DNA of 64,000 bases from CAVZMI01 sp050011775 (lineage in GTDB: Bacteria; Bacteroidota; Ignavibacteria; UBA10030; CAVZMI01): positions 62,001 through 126,000 of the forward strand of contig JBEKIL010000008.1 in NCBI GenBank assembly GCA_050011775.1, given 5' to 3'. This document shows positions 8,422 to 16,620 of the stretch, piece by piece (the stretch's first letter is position 1; each line of letters begins with the position of its first letter). Both the position numbers and the translations under genes were made by a program. The notes beneath the pieces were generated by a model, which saw nothing but the letters and a program-made list of their open reading frames with translations, was not told the origin of the DNA and ran no database searches.

Positions 8422-9780
8422 TCAGAACTTCAAAGTAAATACCGTATTCCGACCAGGTTCTGAAATAACCGAGATAGATCCATGATGCAGCTGCATGATC
8501 TGGCGTGAAAGACTGAGTCCGATGCCCGAACCGTCCGGTTTCGTTGTAAAAAACGGAATGAATATTTTTTCCAAAGCTTCCTTCTGTATGCCGGGACCAT
8601 TGTCGATGATCTGGACTATCGGACGACCCGCATTTCCCATACCCGCACTGAGTAAGGCTTCTCCATCCGGTTTTGTACCGGCCCAATCCAGAGCATTCTG
8701 CAGTAGATTGATAAGCACCTGTTCGACCAGATTGAGATCCGCGGTGATTTCAAGCGTTTCCGGTTCGATGGACTGTGTAAACCGAATGCCTCTTTCATCA
8801 AATTTGGTTTGCATAAGAGGTACCACACGGTTGAAAAGCTCCCGGATGGGGACGATCTCGAATTCCGGTTTAGGAATGCGAGTGAGTTTTCGGTAAGATT
8901 CTACGAACTTTAAAAGCCCCTGACTTCGGGATTCAATTGTGGTAATTGCCTGTGATACATCCTGGACTGATTCCCGTATCTCAGGATATTTTTCTAGATC
9001 TGTGGAAGCGTTTCCTAAAAGACGATTTGCAGTAGATGCCAGTGAAGCAATCGGAGTAATCGAATTCATAATTTCATGCGTCAGAACCCGGATTAGATTC
9101 TGCCATGCCTCCAATTCTTTTTCCTCCAATTCGCTCTGGATGTTCTGAACCGAGATCAATGTGAGCGGTTCATTCTGAAGAATAAAGCGGGTCGCATAAA
9201 GAGACAACATCGCGGTATCTCCGGATTCGGATTTCTGAATCTGGATCTGAGTTCTTTCACCCGATTCAAGTTGACGTACGCGAGTCGGCAGGTTCCGTTC
9301 GAGGATGCGTAATTGGTCGATATGTTTTAGCTGCGGCATGCCCAGGATCTTTTTCGCCAATGGATTGACGAGGTCGATTTTCCCGTCTTCTTTAAACACG
9401 ATGATGCCTACACCGATGTGCTGGACGATCGTCTGGAGATAACGAAAATGAGCCTCCTTTTCGGATCTGGTCTTTTGAAATGCCTCAATCACACGGTCAA
9501 ATGCGGTTCTCAGGGGTTGGAGGGATTTATCCTTTGATGAGAATGAAAACGTTTGAGAAAAATCAGAATACTCAATGGCCTGGAAAAAACGGACCATGTC
9601 ACGCTGTGGCCGCTCAATAATATGCAACAATTGAAAAATTTGAAAGATTAGAAGACACAAAATCAAGAGGGTAAGGACTGAAATGCCAAATAGAGGAATC
9701 AAGTATACCAGGTATCCCACTGTTATCAGAATGAGGAGCATTCGGATTGCATAATGCCAACGAAGGCGGCTATAAATCAT
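8422..9780 (-). CDS. NtrY-type sensor histidine kinase
   Basis: A 452-residue kinase. Two N-terminal membrane helices (residues 11-55) with almost no periplasmic loop suggest that it senses within the membrane or cytoplasm. A PAS domain spans about 105-215 (HIGVGIIVFKEDGKI). The H box is LTHEIMNSITP with phospho-acceptor H235. The ATPase domain has the N box (VEQVLINLLQNALDW), G1 DNGPGI, F box IFIPFFTTK and G2 GSGIGLSLS. It overlaps the stop of the response regulator by 11 bases, so the two are coupled and almost certainly a cognate pair. Both are transcribed away from the exporter operon they probably control. Confidence 0.93.
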   Translation of the reverse strand: MIYSRLRWHYAIRMLLILITVGYLVYLIPLFGISVLTLLILCLLIFQIFQLLHIIERPQRDMVRFFQAIEYSDFSQTFSFSSKDKSLQPLRTAFDRVIEAFQKTRSEKEAHFRYLQTIVQHIGVGIIVFKEDGKIDLVNPLAKKILGMPQLKHIDQLRILERNLPTRVRQLESGERTQIQIQKSESGDTAMLSLYATRFILQNEPLTLISVQNIQSELEEKELEAWQNLIRVLTHEIMNSITPIASLASTANRLLGNASTDLEKYPEIRESVQDVSQAITTIESRSQGLLKFVESYRKLTRIPKPEFEIVPIRELFNRVVPLMQTKFDERGIRFTQSIEPETLEITADLNLVEQVLINLLQNALDWAGTKPDGEALLSAGMGNAGRPIVQIIDNGPGIQKEALEKIFIPFFTTKPDGSGIGLSLSRQIMQLHHGSISVISEPGRNTVFTLKF

Positions 9781-11146
9781 ATTTTTCCATCCTGCGATAA
9801 AGCGATGTGCGTGTAATTCCTAATGCTTCGGCAGCTTTTGTGACATTTCCTTGATGCATAATTAGTGCCTTCCGTAGAAGCATTTTTTCCGCTTCTTCAA
9901 GGTTGAGACCATCGAATATTATCCGGTCGGAATTGCTTACAGGATACGCGAGAGCAAAATCCGAAGGCAGATATGACTGACCTTCGTGTAAAATCACGGC
10001 ACGTTCTATCATATGCCGTAATTCCCTCACATTGCCGGGCCATGGATACTGTTCGAATTGGCGATAGGTTTGCTTATCCACACACTGAATCGGCTTATCA
10101 TATTTCCGGGAATACAGGCCGATGAAAAAGTCGATCAGAAGCGGGATATCTCCTCGGCGCTCGCGGAGCGGCGGAAGATGTATTTCAACCGTGTTGATCC
10201 GGTAGAGAAAATCCTGCCGGAATATGTCTTGGGTAATCCCTTCGTGAACCTGTTTGTTTGTAGCACAGATAAGACGGATATCGAAGGGAATCGGTTTGTT
10301 GGATCCCACACGGATAACCTGCCGGGTTTCCAGAACACGGAGCATCTTCGCCTGCAGCGGGAGGGGCAAATTTCCGATCTCATCCAGAAAAAGCGTACCG
10401 CCGGAAGCCGCCTCGAATTTACCGGCCCGATCGGCCTGTGCGTCGGTAAACGCTCCCTTAACATGGCCGAAGAGTTCGCTCTCGAACAGGGCTTCCGGAA
10501 CTGCACCGATGTCGACACCGATGAACACACCCTCGACTCTTTTTGACCGGCGATGGATGGCACGCGCGACAAGTTCCTTGCCGGTGCCGTTTTCTCCCAG
10601 GATCAGAATGTTGGCATCAGTTCCGGCCACCTTTTCGATTGTTTGAAAAATCATTTGCATGGCCGGACTCGTGCCGATCATATCATGAAAAGGTTGATCC
10701 ATGGCTTCGCTCAGATGCCGCTGGCGTACCTCAAGTTGCCGGACTCTGGATCGTGAGCCCCGGAGCTGCATCGCGGACGAAAGTGTGCCCAGCAGTTTTT
10801 CGTTCTGCCATGGTTTCAGTACGAAATCAATCGCACCGGCCTTTACTGCCCGAACCGCAGTTTCAATATCGCCGTAAGATGTGATGAGGATAACGATTGA
10901 GGAGGGGTCAATTTCAAGGATCTTTTGCAGCCAGTGAAATCCTTCGACGCCGCTTGTGACATCGCGCGTGAAGTTCATATCGAGTAATATGACATCGATA
11001 GTCTCGTTCTTCAGTATGCCCGGAAGAGCTGCCGGATTTTTTTCGGTCAGCACAAAATAGGGGACCTGTTTCAGGAGCAATTTTGCGGCTGTAAGAACGT
11101 CTTCATTGTCATCCACAACGAGGACGGTTCCAAGAGGTTGCTTCAT
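9770..11146 (-). CDS. NtrC-type sigma-54-dependent response regulator
   Basis: A 458-residue enhancer-binding protein. The receiver domain has the acidic pair D12/D13, phospho-acceptor D56 (VILLDMNF) and the switch Lys in VLKPW near 107. The AAA+ domain has Walker A GENGTGKE, the sigma-54-contact loop as GAFTDA (the common form is GAFTGA), Walker B LFLDEIGNL, and the sensor and arginine-finger region LRERRGDIP. The Fis-type helix-turn-helix at the C terminus reads GNVTKAAEALGITRTSLYRRM. It is encoded just upstream of its kinase. Its likely target is the sigma-54 promoter and palindrome in the divergent intergenic region at 11.27-11.36 kb. Confidence 0.95.
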   Translation of the reverse strand: MKQPLGTVLVVDDNEDVLTAAKLLLKQVPYFVLTEKNPAALPGILKNETIDVILLDMNFTRDVTSGVEGFHWLQKILEIDPSSIVILITSYGDIETAVRAVKAGAIDFVLKPWQNEKLLGTLSSAMQLRGSRSRVRQLEVRQRHLSEAMDQPFHDMIGTSPAMQMIFQTIEKVAGTDANILILGENGTGKELVARAIHRRSKRVEGVFIGVDIGAVPEALFESELFGHVKGAFTDAQADRAGKFEAASGGTLFLDEIGNLPLPLQAKMLRVLETRQVIRVGSNKPIPFDIRLICATNKQVHEGITQDIFRQDFLYRINTVEIHLPPLRERRGDIPLLIDFFIGLYSRKYDKPIQCVDKQTYRQFEQYPWPGNVRELRHMIERAVILHEGQSYLPSDFALAYPVSNSDRIIFDGLNLEEAEKMLLRKALIMHQGNVTKAAEALGITRTSLYRRMEKYDL

Positions 11147-11269
11147 TACAATCTTCTGTCAGAAATTGAGAATTCTTCGATTTTTATTCATATCCAGGGA
11201 TACAAACTACAAAAATGATACCGTCTGAAATATCATTAATAATGAGGCTATTGTCAACAAAAACTGTCC

Positions 11270-11295
11270 GTTTCCGTACACCGGTGTAACGAAAC
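11270..11295. promoter_or_regulatory. Palindrome, probable enhancer site for the NtrC-type regulator
   Basis: A 26-bp near-perfect inverted repeat: outer arms GTTTC/GAAAC and a perfect 10-bp centre ACACCGGTGT. It lies about 75 bp upstream of the sigma-54 promoter -24 element, the usual distance for an upstream activator site. It sits between the regulator gene and the exporter operon. Binding by that regulator is inferred from position only. Confidence 0.65.
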
Positions 11296-11343
11296 CGGAT
11301 AGAATCAATAGTCGAAAAACCGAGAATTGCGTTGAAATCACTC

Positions 11344-11359
11344 TGGCACAATCGTTGCT
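11344..11359 (+). promoter_or_regulatory. Sigma-54 (-24/-12) promoter for the exporter operon
   Basis: TGGCACAATCGTTGCT is a complete match to the RpoN consensus TGGCAC-N5-TTGCW with correct GG-to-GC spacing. A start site near 11370 would leave a leader of about 27 bases before the ATG at 11397. It makes the operon dependent on an enhancer-binding ATPase, which is encoded divergently next door. Confidence 0.88.
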
Positions 11360-11396
11360 TAAATAGATGGTGTGTCTTCTGTAAAAGGAAAATGAA

Positions 11397-12662
11397 ATGA
11401 ATATGAATACGATGGATCGGCCTCTTCAAAAGAAAAAATGGACCTTGAGACGCATCGCGATGATCGGAATCCCCTCGGCTCTCGTTATTTTTTTTCTCAT
11501 CAATATATTATTCGGTGATCATAGTAGAAGACTCAATGTAGAAAAAGAAAAAATAACCATATCGACTGTCGCCCGCGGGACTTTTCATGATTATATCCCC
11601 GTGACAGGTGTGGTCCTTCCGATAGAAACCTTTTTCCTTGATGTTGTCGAAGGGGGAAGGGTAATTCAAAAATATGTTGAAGAAGGCGCAGTTCTTAAAG
11701 CGGGGGACCGTATCATAAAACTTGAAAATATTAATCTCACGCTGCAGACGATTTACAACCAATCCCAGGTTGTCCAGCAGGAAAATAATCTCAGGACTTT
11801 CAAGTTAGCATTAGAACAGAACAGGCTGAACCTTCAGACCCAAATCCTGAATCTGAATGTTCAGATTCTAAATCAGAGGCGTATCTATGAGATGAATAAG
11901 AAGCTCTTTGAGAAGGATCTGATTCCTAAAAATGAATTTGAGAATAGCCGCGATCAATATGAATGTCTTGTTCAAAGTCGTGATCTTTCTCTGCGATCAT
12001 ATACATTGGACTCGCTTTCGCGGGAAGAACAGATAAAGCAATTAGAAATTACGGTAAAACAGTTCCAGAAGAATATGAAATTGATCGAAGATCAGTTTTC
12101 AAATTTAATGGTCCGGGCACCCATTAATGGTCAGCTGACGGCGTTGAATGCAGAAATCGGAAAATCGATTGTGCCCGGACAAAACATCGGACAGATAGAT
12201 AATACGGAAGCGTACAAAGTCCGGATCGATATCGACGAGCATTATATCGCGCGTGTACGGGAAGGCCAGACCGGTGAATGTACTTTTGATGATCGGACAT
12301 ACAAGCTGAAGATTACCAAAGTGTTCGTCCAGGTTACCGATGGTAAATTTCAGGCAGACATGCATTTTATTGGTGATGCGCCGAAGGGTATACGGAGAGG
12401 ACAAACGCTGCATATCAAATTAGAATTAGGCGGAATGAGTGATGCATTGCTGGTGGAGGCAGGTGGATTTTACCAGACAACGGGGGGACAATGGATTTTC
12501 GTCCTTGATAAATCGGGCAGCACTGCAGTGAAACGGACAATAAAAATCGGCAGGCAAAATCCTCAATACTATGAGTTGCTGGAAGGGCTGGAAGCGGGTG
12601 AGAAGATCATTACTTCATCGTATGAGAATTACGGTGAAACGGAAAAATTGATTCTCAAATAA
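11397..12662 (+). CDS. MacA/HlyD-type periplasmic adaptor
   Basis: A 421-residue membrane fusion protein: an N-terminal basic stretch and a single helix at about 24-41 anchor it in the inner membrane, with the rest in the periplasm. The first half of the lipoyl domain (VTGVVLPIETFFLDVVEGG), a long alpha-hairpin coiled coil (about 125-240, rich in Gln, Asn and Leu), the second lipoyl half (VRAPINGQLTALNAEIGKS) and beta-barrel/proximal domains follow in order. It links an ABC exporter to an outer-membrane channel; no TolC gene lies in this operon. First gene behind the sigma-54 promoter, 24 bases before the ATPase gene. The first ATG at 11392 gives only two codons, so 11397 is the start. Confidence 0.9.
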   Translation: MNMNTMDRPLQKKKWTLRRIAMIGIPSALVIFFLINILFGDHSRRLNVEKEKITISTVARGTFHDYIPVTGVVLPIETFFLDVVEGGRVIQKYVEEGAVLKAGDRIIKLENINLTLQTIYNQSQVVQQENNLRTFKLALEQNRLNLQTQILNLNVQILNQRRIYEMNKKLFEKDLIPKNEFENSRDQYECLVQSRDLSLRSYTLDSLSREEQIKQLEITVKQFQKNMKLIEDQFSNLMVRAPINGQLTALNAEIGKSIVPGQNIGQIDNTEAYKVRIDIDEHYIARVREGQTGECTFDDRTYKLKITKVFVQVTDGKFQADMHFIGDAPKGIRRGQTLHIKLELGGMSDALLVEAGGFYQTTGGQWIFVLDKSGSTAVKRTIKIGRQNPQYYELLEGLEAGEKIITSSYENYGETEKLILK

Positions 12663-12686
12663 GTACAAACTTAAGGAATACTCACA

Positions 12687-13376
12687 ATGATAAAAACCAA
12701 AAATCTTAAAAAAATCTATACGACGGAGGAAGTGGAAACCACCGCCCTGAACAACGTGAATTTCGAAGTGAAAAAGGGTGAGTTCGTTTCCATCATGGGA
12801 CCATCGGGCTGCGGCAAATCCACATTGCTTAACCTGATCGGCATGCTCGACAGTCCGACAGAGGGAGAATATCGTTTTTTCGACGAGGAGGTATCCGGAT
12901 ATTCCGAGAGGCAGAGAGCTCATATACGGAAGCACAACATTGGCTTTGTGTTCCAGAGCTTTAATCTCATTGACGAATTGACGGTCTTCGAAAACATCGA
13001 GCTTCCGCTCCTTTACCAAAAGGCATCGCCATCCGACCGGAAAAAGCGAGTCCGTGAGGCGATGGAAAAAATGCAGATCATGCACAGAAAAGGTCATTTT
13101 CCGCAGCAGCTCTCCGGCGGACAGCAGCAACGTGTGGCCGTGGCACGGGCGCTTGTGGGCAACCCGAAGCTCATTTTAGCAGATGAACCCACCGGCAACC
13201 TTGACTCGGCTCACGGGGAAGAAGTGATGGAAATGTTGTCCAAATTGAATGAAGCCGGCACGACCATCATCATGGTCACCCATTCTCCGGCGTATGCCGA
13301 ATACGGCAACCGGGTCGTCCACTTGTTTGACGGGCACATCGTGACCGAAAATATGAAAGGGAAGTTTCATGTTTAA
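12687..13376 (+). CDS. MacB/LolD-type ABC transporter ATPase
   Basis: A 229-residue ABC ATPase with Walker A GPSGCGKST near residue 38, Q loop FVFQSFN, signature LSGGQQQRVAVARAL near 140, Walker B LILADEPTGNLD and H loop VTHS. The class powers mechanotransmission permeases such as MacB and LolCDE rather than classical importers. It ends in NMKGKFHV; the same ending recurs in the remnant at 16.5 kb. The stop overlaps the start of the permease by eight bases. Confidence 0.95.
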   Translation: MIKTKNLKKIYTTEEVETTALNNVNFEVKKGEFVSIMGPSGCGKSTLLNLIGMLDSPTEGEYRFFDEEVSGYSERQRAHIRKHNIGFVFQSFNLIDELTVFENIELPLLYQKASPSDRKKRVREAMEKMQIMHRKGHFPQQLSGGQQQRVAVARALVGNPKLILADEPTGNLDSAHGEEVMEMLSKLNEAGTTIIMVTHSPAYAEYGNRVVHLFDGHIVTENMKGKFHV

Positions 13377-15774
13377 GAATTATTTGAAAATGGCAGTTAG
13401 AAATTTGTTCCGCCATAAAATGTTTTATTCCATCAATATCTTTGGGTTAGCGATTGGGATGACTTGTTCCCAGTTGATCATGTTGTATGTTACCAACGAG
13501 CTGAGTTTTGACCGATTCCATGTCGGCGCTGATCGCATTTTTCGGATTTGTATGACAGGCCGTATCGGAGGCAAGGATCTCCACATAGCAAGAAGTGTCC
13601 GCCCGATGGCATCAACGCTTGTAAATGAATTCCCTGAAGTAGAGCAAGCCACCCGAATCAATCGGCTGCCGATTGTCTCCGTGAGAGTCGGGAACCAGAA
13701 CTTTGTGGAAAAACAGGTACTCTTCGTCGATGATAATTTCTTCTCGATGTTCAACTTTAAGCTAAGCGAAGGGGACGTTCGATCGGTGCTTGCTGCACCT
13801 GCCTCTGCCGTACTCACTGAAGAGACCTGTAGGAAATATTTCGGAACTTCACAAGCCATTGGTAAAAGCTTCGAGGTCGAAAACCATCCATTCAAAATAG
13901 CCGGCATTGCTAAGAATCCTCCTCAGAACTCTCACTTTCATTTTAACATTCTGCTGCCAATGTCTTCTGATCCCAGCATTACCAGTAGAGCAACGGACTG
14001 GGGAGATAATTACTTGCTGACCTACGTCAAATTGAAGGAGGGGGTCTCCAGCCAGGATCTGGAAGCAAAGTTTCCTGAAATGATAAGAAAGCATGTTGGT
14101 TCCGTCATCCTCGCGGCTACAGGACGTTCCTTCGAAGAATTTGAGCAGCAGGGAAATGCATACAAGGTTCACCTTCAGCCGCTCGTGGATATCCACTTGC
14201 ATTCTCACTTAGAGGATGAGATTGAAAGCAACAGTGACATCAAATACGTCTATATTCTTTCCGTCATCGCTGGGTTGGTGGTACTCATTGCTTGTATGAA
14301 TTTCATCAACCTTTCAACAGCCTGTTCAACCATGCGTTCCAAAGAGATTGGAATTCGGAAGGCGGTTGGCAGCGGAAAGGCACGGCTGATAGGCCAATTC
14401 TTATTCGAGTCGATTACTCTTGCTTTCCTTTCCATGTCGCTTGCCTTGTTGGTGACTGAGCTGTTGCGCCAACCATTTGGATCGTTATTAGGAGGCTCGC
14501 TTTCATATGCCTTCATCGGATTACCTTGGGCTTTGTTGGCTTCTACGGGAATTCCTGTTGTTATAGGACTGTTGGCAGGACTCTATCCCGCATTTTATCT
14601 TGCTTCGATGAGGCCCGTCGCGATACTGGGGAAAGGTGATCAAAAAATCGTTGGGAAGAGAAGCGCTCGGAATATCCTGGTCGTTTTTCAATTTGCTGCA
14701 TCAATTGGATTAATAATCTGTACACTAATGATTAGCCAGCAAATCACATATCTGCTTACCCATGACGTCGGCTTTGACAAGGAGCATGTGCTGGTCATTT
14801 CCAATGTGGGGAATCGAATATCCGGTGGTTGGAAGGCTTTCAAATCCGATGTAATGGGTCAAGCTGCAGTTGTCAGTGCAAGCATCGCAACGCGAGTTCC
14901 CTTTACAGGAAACTTAGAAAGCTCGACTGTGTATCTCTCGGAAGGCAGTTCTGAGGCTCATCTCTTCCGAAACTTGGATGCGGACTATGATTTCACCCGT
15001 ACACTGGGACTGGAATTGGTGGCGGGACGGAGCTTTTCGCCGGACTTTGGGGCAGATCAAAACTGCGTCTTGCTGAATGAATCTGCAGTTCGAGAGTTGG
15101 GATGGACAAAGGCTGTTGGAAAGACTATTGTGTGCAGAAATAATCTGAGACTTCAAGTGCTTGGCGTCATCAAGGATTTCAATTACGAATCGCTGCGTGG
15201 GGGGATTAAGCCATTGGCTATCCACCTTGGGGCGTTCGGAGACTGGATTTTGTTGCGCATCAGGTCTACCAATATCCACGATGCTGTCAGTATCATTGAA
15301 AAAAAATGGAAGGAGTATGCTCCGGCCGCACCATTTGAGTATTCCTTCCTAGATGAGAACTTCAACTCTCTATATCGCACTGAACAACGGCTTCAAGGAA
15401 TATTGTGCTTCTTTAGTATCATTGCCGTGGCAATTGCTTGTATGGGCTTATTCGGCCTGGTGACTTTTCATGCCGAAACTCGGACCAAGGAGATAGGCAT
15501 ACGTAAGGTTTTGGGAGCTCCAGTCGCCAGTCTCATCTTGATGTTGACTCGAGAGGTGTTGAAATGGGTGTTGCTGGCTAATCTCATCGCATGGCCAATA
15601 GCCTGGTACGCCATGAACAAATGGCTCCAGAATTTCGCTTACCGGATCAATTTAGCTATCTGGTTGTTTTTGCTATCAGGACTGGTTGCTTTGGCAATTG
15701 CATTGTTGACTGTGAGCTGGCAGGCGGTGAAGGCGGCGACAGCAAATCCTGTTCAATCCTTGAGATACGAGTAA
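13369..15774 (+). CDS. FtsX/MacB-type ABC transporter permease (first copy)
   Basis: An 801-residue permease of the Bacteroidota type with two MacB-periplasmic/FtsX units. A helix near residues 20-40 precedes a large periplasmic domain, an FtsX helix bundle lies at about 285-430, and a second periplasmic segment and final FtsX bundle at about 680-795. FtsX hallmarks include STMRSKEIGIRKAVG near 325 and the matching TRTKEIGIRKVLGAP near 705, and it ends in the family's NPVQSLRYE. It would work with the ATPase it overlaps and the adaptor upstream, exporting peptides, lipids or antibiotics; the substrate is unknown. Confidence 0.93.
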   Translation: MFKNYLKMAVRNLFRHKMFYSINIFGLAIGMTCSQLIMLYVTNELSFDRFHVGADRIFRICMTGRIGGKDLHIARSVRPMASTLVNEFPEVEQATRINRLPIVSVRVGNQNFVEKQVLFVDDNFFSMFNFKLSEGDVRSVLAAPASAVLTEETCRKYFGTSQAIGKSFEVENHPFKIAGIAKNPPQNSHFHFNILLPMSSDPSITSRATDWGDNYLLTYVKLKEGVSSQDLEAKFPEMIRKHVGSVILAATGRSFEEFEQQGNAYKVHLQPLVDIHLHSHLEDEIESNSDIKYVYILSVIAGLVVLIACMNFINLSTACSTMRSKEIGIRKAVGSGKARLIGQFLFESITLAFLSMSLALLVTELLRQPFGSLLGGSLSYAFIGLPWALLASTGIPVVIGLLAGLYPAFYLASMRPVAILGKGDQKIVGKRSARNILVVFQFAASIGLIICTLMISQQITYLLTHDVGFDKEHVLVISNVGNRISGGWKAFKSDVMGQAAVVSASIATRVPFTGNLESSTVYLSEGSSEAHLFRNLDADYDFTRTLGLELVAGRSFSPDFGADQNCVLLNESAVRELGWTKAVGKTIVCRNNLRLQVLGVIKDFNYESLRGGIKPLAIHLGAFGDWILLRIRSTNIHDAVSIIEKKWKEYAPAAPFEYSFLDENFNSLYRTEQRLQGILCFFSIIAVAIACMGLFGLVTFHAETRTKEIGIRKVLGAPVASLILMLTREVLKWVLLANLIAWPIAWYAMNKWLQNFAYRINLAIWLFLLSGLVALAIALLTVSWQAVKAATANPVQSLRYE

Positions 15775-15825
15775 AGATAATTCAATATTTTTTTATAAAC
15801 ACTAACAAACAAAAAGGAGACAATC

Positions 15826-16206
15826 ATGAAAAACATTTTAACGTTGATATTTGTGGCGCTATTAGTTAGTGGCGCTTGCTCACATGAGAAAGGGGTTCCC
15901 GCAAACCTGCTAGATCGTACTTGGAGCAAAACCTCCACAAATCCCCCAGCTACTTTTACACTGATCTTTAAGCGCGACAGCACTTTCATATTCGGAAGTA
16001 CAATGAACCCGAGTTCAGACCCTATTAGGTATCGTTGTGATAATGAAGTTCTCACGTTTCCCGCCTCCAATGGTTGTGCAGTTGAAGGCAAGTACAAAAT
16101 TACAGTTAAAGGGGATGAACTGATTTTCAAAACTGTAGATGATCAGTGTGCAGGTAGAAAAGTTGTAATAGAAGGGACCTGGAAATTCTCAAAAGACAAG
16201 AAGTGA
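15826..16206 (+). CDS. Small secreted lipoprotein in the exporter operon
   Basis: A 126-residue protein with a signal peptide and a lipobox-like VSGAC (Cys at about 19), so probably a lipoprotein. The mature part is strand-rich (LLDRTWSKTS.., TFTLIFKRDSTFIFGS, GKYKITVKGDELIF, GTWKFSK), a pattern common in small lipocalin-like or META-like lipoproteins, with three further cysteines that could form disulfides. AAGGAG lies before the ATG. It sits between the first permease and the ATPase/permease scars. I cannot name a family. Confidence 0.7.
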   Translation: MKNILTLIFVALLVSGACSHEKGVPANLLDRTWSKTSTNPPATFTLIFKRDSTFIFGSTMNPSSDPIRYRCDNEVLTFPASNGCAVEGKYKITVKGDELIFKTVDDQCAGRKVVIEGTWKFSKDKK

Positions 16207-16237
16207 GAGGAATTGTCAAATCTCAAGAGAAAACTGT

Positions 16238-16342
16238 GCAGCCTCAGTTGCCATGGCGTTGGGGATTGCGCTGTTGACAGTCAATCGGCAGGCCATTCGG
16301 GCGGCGACGGCAAATCCGGTTAATTGTCTGAGGTATGAATAA
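16238..16342 (+). pseudogene. C-terminal scrap of a second FtsX permease
   Basis: The last 30-odd codons of an FtsX permease without the rest: ALGIALLTVNRQAIRAATAN followed by PVNCLRYE and stop. It matches the end of the intact permease at 15.7 kb (ALLTVSWQAVKAATANPV) but is clearly diverged, so it comes from a paralogue and is not a recent copy. Confidence 0.8.
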
Positions 16343-16366
16343 CCCAATGATGGAAAATATAAAGAT

Positions 16367-16560
16367 GACAGGCGACCTGAAATCTCGATTCAATACACGG
16401 AGAAGGGGTCATGGAACTGCTTTCCAAATTAAATGAAGCCCGCGCGACCATCATCATGGTCACCCACTCTCCGGCCTACGCTGAATACGGGAACAGGGTC
16501 GTTCATTTATTTGATGGGCATATTGTAACCGAGAACATGAAGGGTAAGTTTCATGTGTGA
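16367..16560 (+). pseudogene. C-terminal scrap of a second MacB-type ATPase
   Basis: A frame-disturbed start (TGDL, matching TGNLD after Walker B) leads into HGEGVMELLSKLNEARATII, then MVTHSPAYAEYGNRVV, ending ENMKGKFHV and stop. It is nearly the same as the last 55 residues of the intact ATPase at 13.2-13.4 kb. Walker A, the signature and Walker B are absent, so it cannot function. It precedes the second permease where that permease's own ATPase would be expected. Confidence 0.85.
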
Positions 16561-16620
16561 ATGTCAAATCAAGATTCCAGTGAATCCTGATTCTAGCAAT
16601 TGATCAGAAGGAAAAAAATC

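Noticed and set aside
10058..10884. Several plus-strand open frames opposite the response regulator
   Set aside because: They are shadows of a gene with clear AAA+ motifs on the minus strand; none has a domain or ribosome site.
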